DNA of 64,000 bases from Nonomuraea turcica (GTDB taxonomy: Bacteria; Actinomycetota; Actinomycetes; Streptosporangiales; Streptosporangiaceae): NCBI RefSeq assembly GCF_030718205.1, contig NZ_JAUZQF010000007.1, positions 62,001 through 126,000 of the forward strand, in the 5' to 3' direction. Below are positions 25,859-35,055 of the stretch, piece after piece; positions within the stretch are counted from its first letter, which is position 1; the number at the start of each line of letters is the position of its first letter. A program made the position numbers and the translations under genes. Below the pieces are notes generated by a model that worked only from the letters and a program-made list of their open reading frames with translations, searched no databases and was not told the origin of the DNA.

Positions 25859-26653
25859 ATGACCGATCCACCACCCGACATCGCGTTGCGCGTCGGCGCC
25901 CTGGGAGTCAGCTTCCAGGGGGTCCGAGCGCTCCAGGACGTCTCTTTCTCGATCCCCGCGGGCGGCGTCTCCGCGGTGATCGGACCGAACGGAGCGGGCA
26001 AGACCACGCTCCTGAACTGCATCAGCGGGGTCGTCCGCCATGAGGGCACGGTCGAACTCGAAGGTCGTGACCTGAGCCGGCTGCACGCCGACCGCCGCGC
26101 GGCGCTCGGCGTTGCGCGCACCTTCCAGACACCGCTGCTCGTGCCGGACCTGACCGCGCTCGACAACGTCATGCTGGGTGCGCACCCGAAGGTACGCGGA
26201 GGGCTGATCGGATCGATCCTGCGGCTGCCCGCGATGAGGTCGGACGAGACCTCGATGCGTGCGCGGGCATGCGAGCTGCTGTCGCGCCTCGGTGTCTCCC
26301 GAGCGGACGTGCGCCGCGTCAGCAGCCTGGCCCATGGGGACCGGCGACGGGTCGAGGTCGCCAGGGCCCTGCTCGCCGAGCCACGGCTGCTGCTGCTCGA
26401 CGAACCGGCCGCGGGACTCGGCGCGGACGAAGCGTCCGAGCTGCTCGACGACGTCGGGGAGTTCGCGGCGGCGGTCGGCATGACGTGCGTCCTCGTCGAG
26501 CACGACGTGGGCCTCGTGATGCGGGTGTCGCGCCACGTGGTCGTCCTCGACGCGGGACGTCTTCTGGTCGCCGGGCCCCCCGCCGAGGTAGCGGCCGATC
26601 CTCAGGTCGTCGCCGCCTACCTCGGCGATGACTGGGCGGAGGTGGAGGCATGA
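25859..26653 (+). CDS. Branched-chain-type ABC importer ATPase (LivG type)
   Basis: A 264-residue ATPase of the hydrophobic amino acid/aromatic acid importer family. Walker A is GPNGAGKTT, the Q-loop is in ARTFQTP, the signature region is LAHGDRRRVEVARALL (not the usual LSxGQ, a mild deviation), Walker B is LLLLDEP, and the H-loop is LVEHDVG. I start it at the ATG at 25859. The in-frame reading upstream to 25684 lacks ABC features and is Arg-rich. LivF begins inside its stop codon region (ATGA). Together with the next four genes it should import the substrate of the divergent P450 operon. Confidence 0.88.
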   Translation: MTDPPPDIALRVGALGVSFQGVRALQDVSFSIPAGGVSAVIGPNGAGKTTLLNCISGVVRHEGTVELEGRDLSRLHADRRAALGVARTFQTPLLVPDLTALDNVMLGAHPKVRGGLIGSILRLPAMRSDETSMRARACELLSRLGVSRADVRRVSSLAHGDRRRVEVARALLAEPRLLLLDEPAAGLGADEASELLDDVGEFAAAVGMTCVLVEHDVGLVMRVSRHVVVLDAGRLLVAGPPAEVAADPQVVAAYLGDDWAEVEA

Positions 26654-27402
26654 GTACGGGACTGCTCGAGACCAGGCGGCTCGTCGCGCGGTACGGGTCG
26701 GTCGAGGTCCTTCACGGGATCGACCTCGGCATCGCCCCGGGCGAGATCGTCGTGCTTCTGGGGCCCAACGGAGCCGGCAAGACGACGCTGCTGCGGGCCA
26801 TCTCCCGGGTGGTGTCGACGCGTGGCGAGATCATCCTCAGCGGGGTGAGCATCGCCGGCTGGAGCGGCGCACGCACCGCCCGCGCCGGCGTCGGCCACGT
26901 ACCCGAGGGCCGGGGCACCTTCGCCGACCTCACCGTGGAGGAGAACCTGCGGCTCGGCGGCCTGGCCCGTCCGAAAGGACGGCGTTCGACCGCGCGCGAG
27001 GACCTCACCCAGGTGTATGCGACGTTCCCGGTGCTGGCGGACATGCGACGGCGGGCCGCAGGGCTCCTGTCGGGCGGGCAGCAGCAAATGCTCGCGATCG
27101 GACGCGCGCTGATGGCGCGCCCGCAGTTGCTGCTCATCGACGAGCCGTCACTGGGCCTGGCGCCCATGGTGACCCAGCAGCTTTTCGAGACCCTGGCCGG
27201 GATCAGGGGCGAGTGGTCCATATCGCTGCTGATCGCCGAGCAGAACGCACGACTCTCCCTGCGCATCGCCGACCGCGCCGTCGTCCTGGCGGGCGGCCGG
27301 GTCGCCGCCGCCGGTCCCACGGCGGACTTCAGCGACGGCGACGTGATCAGGCGCGCCTACCTGGGAGAAGCGGCCGGCGATCCGGAAGAGGACGAGAAAT
27401 GA
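26650..27402 (+). CDS. Branched-chain-type ABC importer ATPase (LivF type)
   Basis: A 250-residue second ATPase. Walker A is GPNGAGKTT, signature LLSGGQQQMLAIGRALM, Walker B LLLIDEPSLGLAP. The segment GVGHVPEGRGTFADLTVEENL is the LivF-specific stretch. It overlaps both neighbours by 4 bp. It pairs with the LivG-type subunit to drive the two permeases. Confidence 0.92.
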   Translation: MSTGLLETRRLVARYGSVEVLHGIDLGIAPGEIVVLLGPNGAGKTTLLRAISRVVSTRGEIILSGVSIAGWSGARTARAGVGHVPEGRGTFADLTVEENLRLGGLARPKGRRSTAREDLTQVYATFPVLADMRRRAAGLLSGGQQQMLAIGRALMARPQLLLIDEPSLGLAPMVTQQLFETLAGIRGEWSISLLIAEQNARLSLRIADRAVVLAGGRVAAAGPTADFSDGDVIRRAYLGEAAGDPEEDEK

Positions 27403-28280
27403 CCGAACTGCTCCAGCAGCTGCTGGACGGACTGAGCACAGGGCTCGTGTACGGCATGCTCGCGCTCGCGCTGAGCGTCGTCTTCCAGGGCACGGGGATG
27501 CTCAACTTCTCCCAGGGGGAGATGGCCACTCTGTCGGCCTACGCGACGTTGGTCCTGACCCAAGCGGGCGTGGGCTTCTGGGTGGCCCTCCCCCTCACGG
27601 TTGCCCTGTCCGCGGGCGGTGGGGCGCTCATCGAGAGGGTGCTGGTCCGCCGCCTGGAGGGCGCCGGCGAACTCCCTCTGCTCACGCTGAGCGTCGCGCT
27701 GCTCCTCGGCCTGAACGCCCTCATGTCGATCATCTGGACAACCGACCCGCGAACCTTCCCCAGCCCGTTCGGGAAAGGGCTGATCGAGTTCGCGGGCCTG
27801 CACATGACGGTCCAGCAGGCCGGGTCACTGATCACGCTGCTCGCCGTCATGGCCGCGACGGCGCTGCTGTTCAACCGGACCAGTGTCGGACTGCGGCTCC
27901 GCGCGGTGGCGCAGAATCCCGCCTCGGCCACACTCCTCGGCCAGCACCAGGGCCTGTGGCTCATGGTGGGGTGGGCCGTCGCCGCCGCGGTCGGCGCGTT
28001 CGCCGCGGTCGTGGCCGCGCCGGTCCTCACGCTCTCGCCGGGGATGATGACCTTCCCCCTCCTGCTGGCGCTGGCCGCCGGCACGCTCGGCGGGCTGTCC
28101 AGCCGTGTGGGGGCGGTCGTCGGGGGCATCCTGATCGGCATCACCGACAACCTGGCCAGCCGGTACGTGCCCGGGCTGGACAGGGACCTCGCGATCATCG
28201 CTCCCTTCGCCCTCACCGCCCTCGTCGTGATGCTGCGGCCGGCGGGACTCTTCGGCAGAACCAGGACGGTGAGGGTATGA
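27399..28280 (+). CDS. Branched-chain-type ABC importer permease (LivH type)
   Basis: A 293-residue permease with about eight membrane helices. The N-terminal LLDGLSTGLVYGMLALALSVVF and LNFSQGEMATLSAY are typical of LivH (normally NFAHGE). The start overlaps the LivF stop as ATGA and the end overlaps the LivM start the same way. Confidence 0.9.
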   Translation: MTELLQQLLDGLSTGLVYGMLALALSVVFQGTGMLNFSQGEMATLSAYATLVLTQAGVGFWVALPLTVALSAGGGALIERVLVRRLEGAGELPLLTLSVALLLGLNALMSIIWTTDPRTFPSPFGKGLIEFAGLHMTVQQAGSLITLLAVMAATALLFNRTSVGLRLRAVAQNPASATLLGQHQGLWLMVGWAVAAAVGAFAAVVAAPVLTLSPGMMTFPLLLALAAGTLGGLSSRVGAVVGGILIGITDNLASRYVPGLDRDLAIIAPFALTALVVMLRPAGLFGRTRTVRV

Positions 28281-29335
28281 ACACGAGCCTGCGCTGGGCC
28301 GTCCCCATCGGCTGGGCCGCCGCACTCATGATCGGTGTCGTCGTCCCCTTCGTCGTCTCCGACTACGACCTGCTGGACCTCACACGCATGCTCGCCATCG
28401 CGATGGCGGTCGCCGGGCTGAACCTCCTGCTGGGGCATTCCGGCCAGATCAGCGTCGGCCACGGCGCCATCTTCGGGCTGGGCGGTTATGCGGCGATCAT
28501 TCTCGTGGCCACGTACGGGTGGCCGTGGTGGTCCGCGGTCCTCGTCGGCGGCGCCGTGTGCCTGGCCCTCGGCCTGCTGCTCGGCGTGCTCGGCCTCACC
28601 ATGGGCGGGGCCAACCTCGGGCTGCTCACGATCGCCGTGGCGGCGATCTTCCCGCTGCTCCTCATCCGGCTCAAGCCGATCACGGGCGGGACCTTCGGCA
28701 TCTTCATGGCGCACTCCCCGATCGAGCCACCGGCCTGGAGCGGGCTCACCGAGGCGCAGTTCGGTTTCCTCGTGTGCCTCGTCGCGCTCGCCCTGACTCT
28801 CCTCGTGCTGCGCAACCTGGTCACCGGCCGGCTCGGCCGGGCGTTCGCGGCCGTCCGGACGAGCGCACTCCTGGCGGCCGCGAACGGGATCAACATCAAC
28901 CGCACGAAGCTCATGGCCTTCGCCGTCAGCGCGGCGGTCGCCGGGACAGGGGGCGCGTTCTACGCGCTCGTCGCGGCGATCGCCGTACCGGACAGCTATC
29001 TCGTGCCTTTCTCGATCACGCTGCTCGCGGCGAGCGTCGTCGGCGGCAGCAGGACCTGGGCCGGCGCCCTCGTCGGCGCGGCGACCGTGATCTATCTCCC
29101 CAAGCTCGCCGAGACCGTCGTCAGCGCCGAGTTCGCGGGCAACTGGTCCCAGCTCGTCTACGCCTGCGCCCTCGTCCTGACCCTCATCGTCGCGCCGTCC
29201 GGCCTCGTCGGTGACCTCTCGCGCCTGGCACATCGCGCCATCGGGTCCCAGGGAGACGTGCCTCCGGTGCGCGGATCCCATACGCGCCGTGCCGACCAGG
29301 CAGTGCCCGACAAGCAGATGTCCGACCTCACGTAA
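28277..29335 (+). CDS. Branched-chain-type ABC importer permease (LivM type)
   Basis: A 352-residue permease. The LivM hallmark is AVAGLNLLLGHSGQISVGHGAIFGLGGY near the N-terminus, with about nine membrane helices in total. The last 30 or so residues are charged and may extend into the cytoplasm. It lies 20 bp before the binding-protein gene. Confidence 0.9.
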   Translation: MNTSLRWAVPIGWAAALMIGVVVPFVVSDYDLLDLTRMLAIAMAVAGLNLLLGHSGQISVGHGAIFGLGGYAAIILVATYGWPWWSAVLVGGAVCLALGLLLGVLGLTMGGANLGLLTIAVAAIFPLLLIRLKPITGGTFGIFMAHSPIEPPAWSGLTEAQFGFLVCLVALALTLLVLRNLVTGRLGRAFAAVRTSALLAAANGININRTKLMAFAVSAAVAGTGGAFYALVAAIAVPDSYLVPFSITLLAASVVGGSRTWAGALVGAATVIYLPKLAETVVSAEFAGNWSQLVYACALVLTLIVAPSGLVGDLSRLAHRAIGSQGDVPPVRGSHTRRADQAVPDKQMSDLT

Positions 29336-29355
29336 GCCCCACCGAGAGGATTCCC

Positions 29356-30567
29356 ATGGTGCGCTACAGAAGTAAGAAGGTCATGGCCGCAGCCATGACG
29401 ATGTTGGCGGTCGTTCTGGCGGGATGCTCCGGGCGCGCGGCATCCTCCCAAGACGCGGTGGACGGCAGCGGCGACATCGTCATCCGGGCCAGCTACCCGC
29501 TCAGCGGCCCTCTGGCGTCGGCGGGCGCCTCGGCCGCCGGGGCCAAGGCGTACTTCGACGCCGTGAGCGCCGCCGGAGGCGTCGACGGGCGAAAGATCGA
29601 CTTCAAGGTCGTCGACGACGCCTTCGACCCCGCACGCATGGTGTCCAACAACAGGCAGTTCGCCGAGCGCGACAAGGCGACGATCGTCGTCAACTTCGGC
29701 GGGATCTCCGTTGCCGCGCGGCCTCCGCTCAACGCGGCGCACGTCGCCCAGATCGTGCAGGGGGGAGAGAAGGAGCTGAGCGACGTCCAGAGCTTCCCCT
29801 ACACGCGCGCGTTCGTGCCGGACATCGCCTGGGAGGGTGAGCTCCAGGGGCAGTACATCGCGAAGAACCTCCCCAAGGCCGTCGTCGGTTTCCTGGGATT
29901 CAACAACGCCTTCGCCGAGAGCCAGCTCGCCGGACTCGCCGCGGCCGGCATCACCCCCGTGAAGGCCATACGGATCCCGCCGGGCCAGGGGGACCTGACG
30001 TCCCAGGTCACGGAGCTCAAGGCCGCAGGCGTCAACGTGCTGGTCGTGACCCATGGCCCGCCGACCATCGGCGCGCTGCTGTCCCACATGGGCCAGATCA
30101 AGTACAAGCCGACGATCTTCATTGGCAGCCCGTACGCCGACTTCGCCAGCACGGTCAATCCCGCCGGCGCGGAGAACGTCGTCAAGGCTCTCTCCTACCA
30201 GTGGTTCAAGGATCCCCAGAACCCCGCCCTGAGCGACGACAAAGCGCTGGCACAGTACCGGGCCGACATGGCGAAGTACGCGCCGTCCGCGGATGCCGGC
30301 CAGACCTTCGCTCTCACCGGCTACGGGCTGGCGGCAGCCATCGTTTCAGCCCTCCGCTCGGCAGAGGAGATCAGCAGCGACGGCTTCCTCTCCGCGTGGG
30401 ACTCGCTTTCCCAGGAGGAGAACCCCCTGCTCGTCAATCAAGCTTCGCTCACCGGCAAAAAGGACGGCCGACTGGTTCACCAATATCAGCTGCACGAGTT
30501 CGACGGTAAGAGCTGGGTGGCGCGCGACTCCGTCATCGATGTCTCCAAGGCCGGCATCGCCGGCTGA
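29356..30567 (+). CDS. Branched-chain-type ABC substrate-binding lipoprotein (LivK type)
   Basis: A 403-residue binding protein anchored through the lipobox VVLAGCSG (Cys near residue 24). The mature part starts the type I periplasmic fold with IRASYPLSGPLASAGASAAGAKAY and continues with GGVDGRKIDFKVVDDAFDP. Related proteins bind branched-chain amino acids, amides or aromatic acids. The divergent aromatic operon points to an aromatic acid as the ligand. A strong hairpin follows the gene. Confidence 0.9.
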   Translation: MVRYRSKKVMAAAMTMLAVVLAGCSGRAASSQDAVDGSGDIVIRASYPLSGPLASAGASAAGAKAYFDAVSAAGGVDGRKIDFKVVDDAFDPARMVSNNRQFAERDKATIVVNFGGISVAARPPLNAAHVAQIVQGGEKELSDVQSFPYTRAFVPDIAWEGELQGQYIAKNLPKAVVGFLGFNNAFAESQLAGLAAAGITPVKAIRIPPGQGDLTSQVTELKAAGVNVLVVTHGPPTIGALLSHMGQIKYKPTIFIGSPYADFASTVNPAGAENVVKALSYQWFKDPQNPALSDDKALAQYRADMAKYAPSADAGQTFALTGYGLAAAIVSALRSAEEISSDGFLSAWDSLSQEENPLLVNQASLTGKKDGRLVHQYQLHEFDGKSWVARDSVIDVSKAGIAG

Positions 30568-30578
30568 ATCGAGCTGCG

Positions 30579-30607
30579 CGTCCGGGCTCACGCTGTGGGC
30601 CCGGACG
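30579..30607 (+). terminator. Hairpin terminator after the Liv importer operon
   Basis: CGTCCGGGC and GCCCGGACG form a perfect 9-bp GC stem around an 11-base loop, 12 bp past the stop of the binding-protein gene. No T-run follows, as is common in actinomycetes. Confidence 0.6.
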
Positions 30608-30705
30608 GACGGCAGGGGCGGTTGCCGCAATAGTCTGCCTTCGGTGAAGGAGGAGCGGTACACCCGCGCGCAACACACGAACAACCGAACGGATGTGGAG
30701 TACCA

Positions 30706-31308
30706 ATGGCTCGGCTGACGCGAGAGCAGAAGCAGGCACTCACGCGGGAGAAGCTTCTTCTCTCGGCGCTGGACGTCGTCGCGCGCGACGGCTATGACGG
30801 TGCCTCGGTCGAACGTATTGCCGAAGAGGCCGGCTTCTCGAAGGGAGCCTTCTATTCCAACTTCTCCTCGAAGGAGGAGGTCCTGCTGGAGTTGCTCGAA
30901 GGGAATGCCGGCCGGGACGTCCACGAGCTCTCCGAGCTGCTGCGCGGGGTCACGGATCCTGACGAGGTGATCGAGGTCGTCGCCCGGTGGAGTGACTCCC
31001 GTGCGAGCGAGCAGAAGTGGGGCATCATCGCCATCGAGTTCATGCGTCGTGCGCAGCGCGATGGCACCCTGAGCGATCGCCACCGTCAGCTCTTCGTGAG
31101 TCAATGGGAGCAGGCCGGCTCGCTCCTGCGGAGCAAGCTCCTGCCCGGCCGCGAGCCGGGCATCAGCGCGCTCGACCTCGGCGGGATCGTCCTGGAGCTC
31201 ACCTACGGCGGCATCTCGAGCTTCCTCAAGGCCAACACGTCGGGCCAGATGATCCGGCACGTGCTCAACGCGCTCCGGAACGCGGTCCACGTGACGCACT
31301 CCGGGTGA
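30706..31308 (+). CDS. TetR-family regulator
   Basis: A 200-residue repressor. The N-terminal helix-turn-helix is VVARDGYDGASVERIAEEAGFSKGAFYSNFSSKEEVLLELL, and the C-terminal ligand domain resembles the AcrR/BetI-like group. It lies just downstream of the importer operon, past its terminator. It is the only regulator of the 16-31 kb island, so it is the best candidate for binding the two dyads at 25336 and 25573. The aromatic substrate or its CoA-free catabolite would be the expected inducer. Confidence 0.88.
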   Translation: MARLTREQKQALTREKLLLSALDVVARDGYDGASVERIAEEAGFSKGAFYSNFSSKEEVLLELLEGNAGRDVHELSELLRGVTDPDEVIEVVARWSDSRASEQKWGIIAIEFMRRAQRDGTLSDRHRQLFVSQWEQAGSLLRSKLLPGREPGISALDLGGIVLELTYGGISSFLKANTSGQMIRHVLNALRNAVHVTHSG

Positions 31309-31452
31309 GGACCGTACGCATGCGTGACGACGGTCCCTGCCACCGCTCGTCGCGGTGACGTCCGGACACCCGCCACATCCTCTCCCCCTGACATCCAGGC
31401 GATGACCGCCTGCGAGTAGTACCCGTTTCCTTCACCCTTCAGGAGTTCAGCC

Positions 31453-31827
31453 ATGGACATCGCCTTTCGGCTTGCCTGCATCGCAATCGGCCTGCCCTTC
31501 GTCTGGCTCGGCTACGAGGCCGTCACCGCACCCGGCGCACGCGTCGCGATGGCGGCCAAGCTCCGCATCCCCCACCCGGAGATCGCCGTGCGATTCAACG
31601 GTGTCGCGATGGTCGCGGGCGGCATCGGCGTCGCCACCGGCGTGCTGTGGCAGGCCGCGGCGGTCGGGCTGGTGATCTCACTGATCCCGACGACGCTCGC
31701 CGGTCATGCGTTCTGGGCCGAGACCGATCCTCAGGCACGCAAGGCCAACCGCATCCAGTTCCTCAAGAACCTCGGGCTCATGGGTGGCCTCCTCGCCGTG
31801 GCGCTCGCCCCGTACGTCAACGGTTGA
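31453..31827 (+). CDS. DoxX-like small membrane protein
   Basis: A 124-residue protein with about four membrane helices. IAFRLACIAIGLPFVWLGYEA opens it, and VRFNGVAMVAGGIGVATGVLW and the helix after LKNLGLMGG follow the DoxX pattern. The function of the family is mostly undefined; some members interact with oxidative-stress enzymes. It is a single gene, convergent with the iron-binding-protein gene. Confidence 0.7.
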   Translation: MDIAFRLACIAIGLPFVWLGYEAVTAPGARVAMAAKLRIPHPEIAVRFNGVAMVAGGIGVATGVLWQAAAVGLVISLIPTTLAGHAFWAETDPQARKANRIQFLKNLGLMGGLLAVALAPYVNG

Positions 31828-31872
31828 GCGGTCGGCGAGGGGAACCGTCCGACGAAGCCCTTGTGGGCTGGT

Positions 31873-32849
31873 TCACGGGGCGGTGTGAAGCCGCTCGATG
31901 TCGTCGAGGACCTTACCCGCCGCGATGGGTCCGGCTGCGCTGCTCCAGACGTTTCCGTCGACAGCGGCGCTCTGGCCCGCCTTGACGGCCGGGAGGCGGG
32001 CGAACGCCGGTTGCGCCTTGGCGGCGGCCAGGGCCTTCTCGCCGTCGGCATTGAGCGTGGTGAGGTAGATGAAGCCGGCGTCGATCTGGCCGAGGTTCTC
32101 CAGGCTGAGCGGGTCAGTGTGCGGCTTGTCGGTGAAGGTCGCGGCCGGGGACGTCCGGCCACCGGTCAGCTGGAGCAGCCGGCCGGCCATCAGCGCCGAC
32201 GAGACGATCACAGGGCCGGTGGGCATCCAGCGGACGACGACCGCCGTTCCGCTGCCCGAGCGGCGCCCGGCGATGTCCTTCGCGCGTTGCTCGATGCCGG
32301 CGATGAGCCGTTCGGCCCCTGCGGCCTTGCCGAGCGCCGCGGCAACTGTACGGGTCTCGCTCTCCCAGTCGCCGAAGCGGGCCGGCTTGGGCACGACCGT
32401 CGGGGCGATCGCCCTGAGCGCGTCGTACTGCTCCCGGGTCGTGCCGGAGGCGGCGAGGATGAGGTCGGGCCGGGCTTCGACGACGGCTTCGAGGTTGATC
32501 TCCCGGACGGTGCCGACGATCGCGATGGCGGGAACCCGGTCGGCGAGGTACGCCGACACGGTGGCGCCACCCCGGCTGGCCAGCGTGCCGACCGGTATGG
32601 CGCCGAGGGCGAGTGCGCTGTCCAGCGCCGTGTCGCCCAGCGCGACGACCCGGCGGAGCTCGGCTGGGACCTGAACGGCACCGTACGCGGTCTGCACGGT
32701 GGTGACCGGTCCGCCACCCCCGCCGGTGGGCGGCGTGGCGGCTTCGCCCCCGCATGCGGTGAGCAGAGTGAGCAGGGCACCGGCAAGCGCGCCACGACGA
32801 GGCGGCGGGGTGACGGCGCGGTCGAGGACCTGGACAAGGCGACTCCCAT
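31873..32849 (-). pseudogene. Fe-siderophore binding lipoprotein (FecB/FepB type), apparent N-terminal frameshift
   Basis: The main frame (up to about 32790) encodes a class III binding protein for ferric siderophores: VVALGDTALDSALALGAIPVG, EARPDLILAAS, ALRAIAPTVV and the C-terminal helix bundle. A clear lipoprotein signal (GALAGALLTLLTACGGE) lies in this frame, but no ATG, GTG or TTG precedes it before an in-frame TAG. The only good start, ATG at 32849 (MGVALSRSSTAPSPRR), is in another frame, so a one-base shift near 32785-32800 separates it from the signal core. This could be a sequencing error or a real inactivation. The gene is divergent from the matching permease operon, so the whole set is one importer. 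Confidence 0.75.
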
Positions 32850-32863
32850 GGGGCGGCTAGAAA

Positions 32864-32884
32864 ATACCTCTGATACAGAGGTAT
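32864..32884. promoter_or_regulatory. Perfect dyad in the divergent siderophore-transporter promoter
   Basis: ATACCTCTG-ATA-CAGAGGTAT has two perfect 9-bp arms around three bases. It lies between the binding-protein gene and the permease operon. The binding factor is unknown; MarR (36370) or another local regulator is possible. Confidence 0.6.
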
Positions 32885-32900
32885 GGTTTGCCTTACCTAA
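32882..32900 (-). promoter_or_regulatory. Iron-box-like site (IdeR/DmdR type)
   Basis: On the minus strand TTAGGTAAGGCAAACCATA matches the actinobacterial iron box TTAGGTTAGGCTAACCTAA at 15 of 19 positions. It overlaps the end of the neighbouring dyad and lies 42 bp before the permease start. Iron-dependent repression of the importer is expected. Confidence 0.65.
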
Positions 32901-32941
32901 TCACACGCGCCCGCTCGGGCGCGAGACCCATCGGAGGCCAC

Positions 32942-33994
32942 GTGCTCGTCGAGGACCGCGCGCGGTCCGTCCCCAGCCCTTCGCCCCGGGACAACGCACC
33001 CGCCTACCGCCCGGCTGCGAGGATCGTCGTGCCAGCGGCGCTCCTCGCGGTGACGGTCGTCGCATCTCTCCTGATCGGCAGTGGCGAGGTGGGCCCAGGG
33101 CGCGCGTTAGGGGCGCTGAGCGGTGCCGTGGCCGATCCGGAGGCGGCCTTCGCCGTATGGCAGCTGCGCTGGCCGCGCGCGGTGGTGGCCGTTGCGGTCG
33201 GCGCGGCTCTGAGCACGGCCGGAGCGGTGCTCCAGGCGGCCACGCGCAACCCGCTCGCCGAGCCCGGACTGCTCGGGGTCAGCGCCGGCGCCTCCACGGC
33301 GGTGACCCTGGTCATCGCGTGGGGCGGCAGTGTGGCCACGCTCGGGCCGCACGCCGCCGTGCTCGGCGCGCTGCTCGGCTGTCTGGCCGCCGCGGGCGCG
33401 GCGCGACTGCGGGGCGTCGGGGATGACCCCGTACGACTCGTGCTGGCCGGTGCCGCGATCAGCGGCTTCCTCGCGTCGCTGATCTCCCTGTTGCTGCTCG
33501 TCGACCAGCGCAGCGCGGACGAGGTGCGGTTCTGGACCGTGGGCGGCGTCGCCGGACGTGACCTGGGCGTGCTGGCCGGCGCCGCCCCCGCCCTCCTGAT
33601 CGGCGGATCGCTGGTCCTGCTCGTGGCCCGCCCGCTCGCCGCCGTCGCCCTCGGCGATCAGGTGGCCGCCGGGCTCGGGCACCGGCCGCGCCGTGCCCGC
33701 CTCTGCGCCCTGGTCGCCGTCGCCCTGCTCGTGGGAGGCGCCACCGCGGTGGCCGGGCCGATCGCGTTCGTGGGCCTGGTGGCGCCCTTCGCCGCCCGGG
33801 CGCTGGCCGGGCCGGACCTGCGTCGAGTGCTGCTCCCGTCGCTGCTGCTCGGGCCGGCCGTCGTGCTCGCCGCCGACGTCGCGTCGCGGTTGCTGGTGCG
33901 CCCGTACGAGATGCCGCTCGGCGTGGTCACCGCCTTGATCGGGGCGCCCGTTCTCGTCGCCGTGGTGCGTGCCCGAAGGGTGCCGTCCCTGTGA
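32942..33994 (+). CDS. Fe-siderophore ABC permease (FecCD family), first subunit
   Basis: A 350-residue permease with about ten membrane helices. RWPRAVVAVAVGAALSTAGAVLQAATRNPLAEPGLLGVSAGAS is the FecCD family signature. I chose the GTG at 32942 because GGAGG lies four bases upstream and because the iron box would otherwise fall in the leader close to an upstream start. The next gene overlaps by GTGA. Confidence 0.92.
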   Translation: MLVEDRARSVPSPSPRDNAPAYRPAARIVVPAALLAVTVVASLLIGSGEVGPGRALGALSGAVADPEAAFAVWQLRWPRAVVAVAVGAALSTAGAVLQAATRNPLAEPGLLGVSAGASTAVTLVIAWGGSVATLGPHAAVLGALLGCLAAAGAARLRGVGDDPVRLVLAGAAISGFLASLISLLLLVDQRSADEVRFWTVGGVAGRDLGVLAGAAPALLIGGSLVLLVARPLAAVALGDQVAAGLGHRPRRARLCALVAVALLVGGATAVAGPIAFVGLVAPFAARALAGPDLRRVLLPSLLLGPAVVLAADVASRLLVRPYEMPLGVVTALIGAPVLVAVVRARRVPSL

Positions 33995-35055
33995 CCGCCG
34001 CGGCTCTGTCCGCCTGCCGGGCGCCTCGGGGCAGCATGCTGCTGCGGGTGGGCGGCCTGTCGGTGCTGGTGCCCGTACGCGCGGCGGTCGGGTTCGCCGT
34101 ACTCGTCGCTCTCCTGCTCCTCGCCGTGATCGCCGCCCTCGCCACCGGTACCGCGTCGCTCGGCCCGCTGCGTTCGCTGCCGGCGCTGGCCGGCGTGGGC
34201 GACCCCGCCGACGTGCTCGTCGTGCGGCGGCTTCGAGCGCCCCGGCTGATCGCCGCCCTGCTCGTCGGCGCCGCACTCGGCGTCTCCGGCTGCCTCATGC
34301 AGACCCTCGCCCGCAACCGGCTCGCCACGCCCGGCACCGTGGGCATCGACGACGGCGCCACCGCCTTCGCGGTCGCCTCCGTCGCAGGCGTCTCCGCCTG
34401 CTTCGCCCCCTCGGTGATGGCTCTCATCGGCGCAGCCACGGCGGCGGCGCTGGCCCTCGGGCTGGCCGGCGGCGCCGGCACGTCCGGCTACCGGTTCGTC
34501 GTCGTGGGGCTCGGGGTGGGGGCGGTATTCGGCGCGGTCACGAGCCTGCTGCTGATCCGCGCGCCGATCGACGCGGCCAACGCCGCCTTCCCGTGGACGG
34601 TCGGCACCTTGAACGCCCGCCCCGCCCTGCCGGTGACCCTGCTCGGCATCGGCCTCACCGTCGGCCTTCCGGCGGCGGCACTGGTGGGACGGCGGATGAC
34701 CACGTTGCGGTTGTCCGACACCGTGGCCGCGGGCCTCGGCGTTCGGGTGCACGCCGTGCGGCTCGCCGCTCTCACGATCGCCGTCACCTGCGCCGGCCTG
34801 GCGGTCGCCGTCGGCGGGCCGCTCGGCCTCATCGCCCTCATCGCCCCCGAGGCCGCCCGCCGCATCTGCGGGCCCAGCGGCGTCCCTGTGCTGAGCAGCG
34901 CCCTGACGGGCGCGGCGCTGGTGCTCATCGCCGACACCGTCGGGCGCACCGTCGTCGCACCCGTCGAGGTGCCGGTCGGGATCGTCACCGCCGTCCTCGG
35001 CGGCCCTTACCTCATCTGGCTCCTGCTCAGCCCACGCCCTCGGAGGCTCCCGTGA
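33991..35055 (+). CDS. Fe-siderophore ABC permease (FecCD family), second subunit
   Basis: A 354-residue partner permease. RRLRAPRLIAALLVGAALGVSGCLMQTLARNRLATPGTVGIDDGA carries the family signature, and FVVVGLGVGAVFGAVTSLLL with GPLGLIALIAPEAARRI cover the later helices. GTG start and GTGA overlaps at both ends show tight coupling with its partners. Confidence 0.92.
   Translation: MTAAALSACRAPRGSMLLRVGGLSVLVPVRAAVGFAVLVALLLLAVIAALATGTASLGPLRSLPALAGVGDPADVLVVRRLRAPRLIAALLVGAALGVSGCLMQTLARNRLATPGTVGIDDGATAFAVASVAGVSACFAPSVMALIGAATAAALALGLAGGAGTSGYRFVVVGLGVGAVFGAVTSLLLIRAPIDAANAAFPWTVGTLNARPALPVTLLGIGLTVGLPAAALVGRRMTTLRLSDTVAAGLGVRVHAVRLAALTIAVTCAGLAVAVGGPLGLIALIAPEAARRICGPSGVPVLSSALTGAALVLIADTVGRTVVAPVEVPVGIVTAVLGGPYLIWLLLSPRPRRLP

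Noticed and set aside
27539..29281. A 580-codon open frame on the minus strand across the Liv permeases
   Set aside because: The opposite strand encodes two well-matched permeases with membrane helices; the antisense product is a low-complexity Arg/Glu/Asp/Gly protein.
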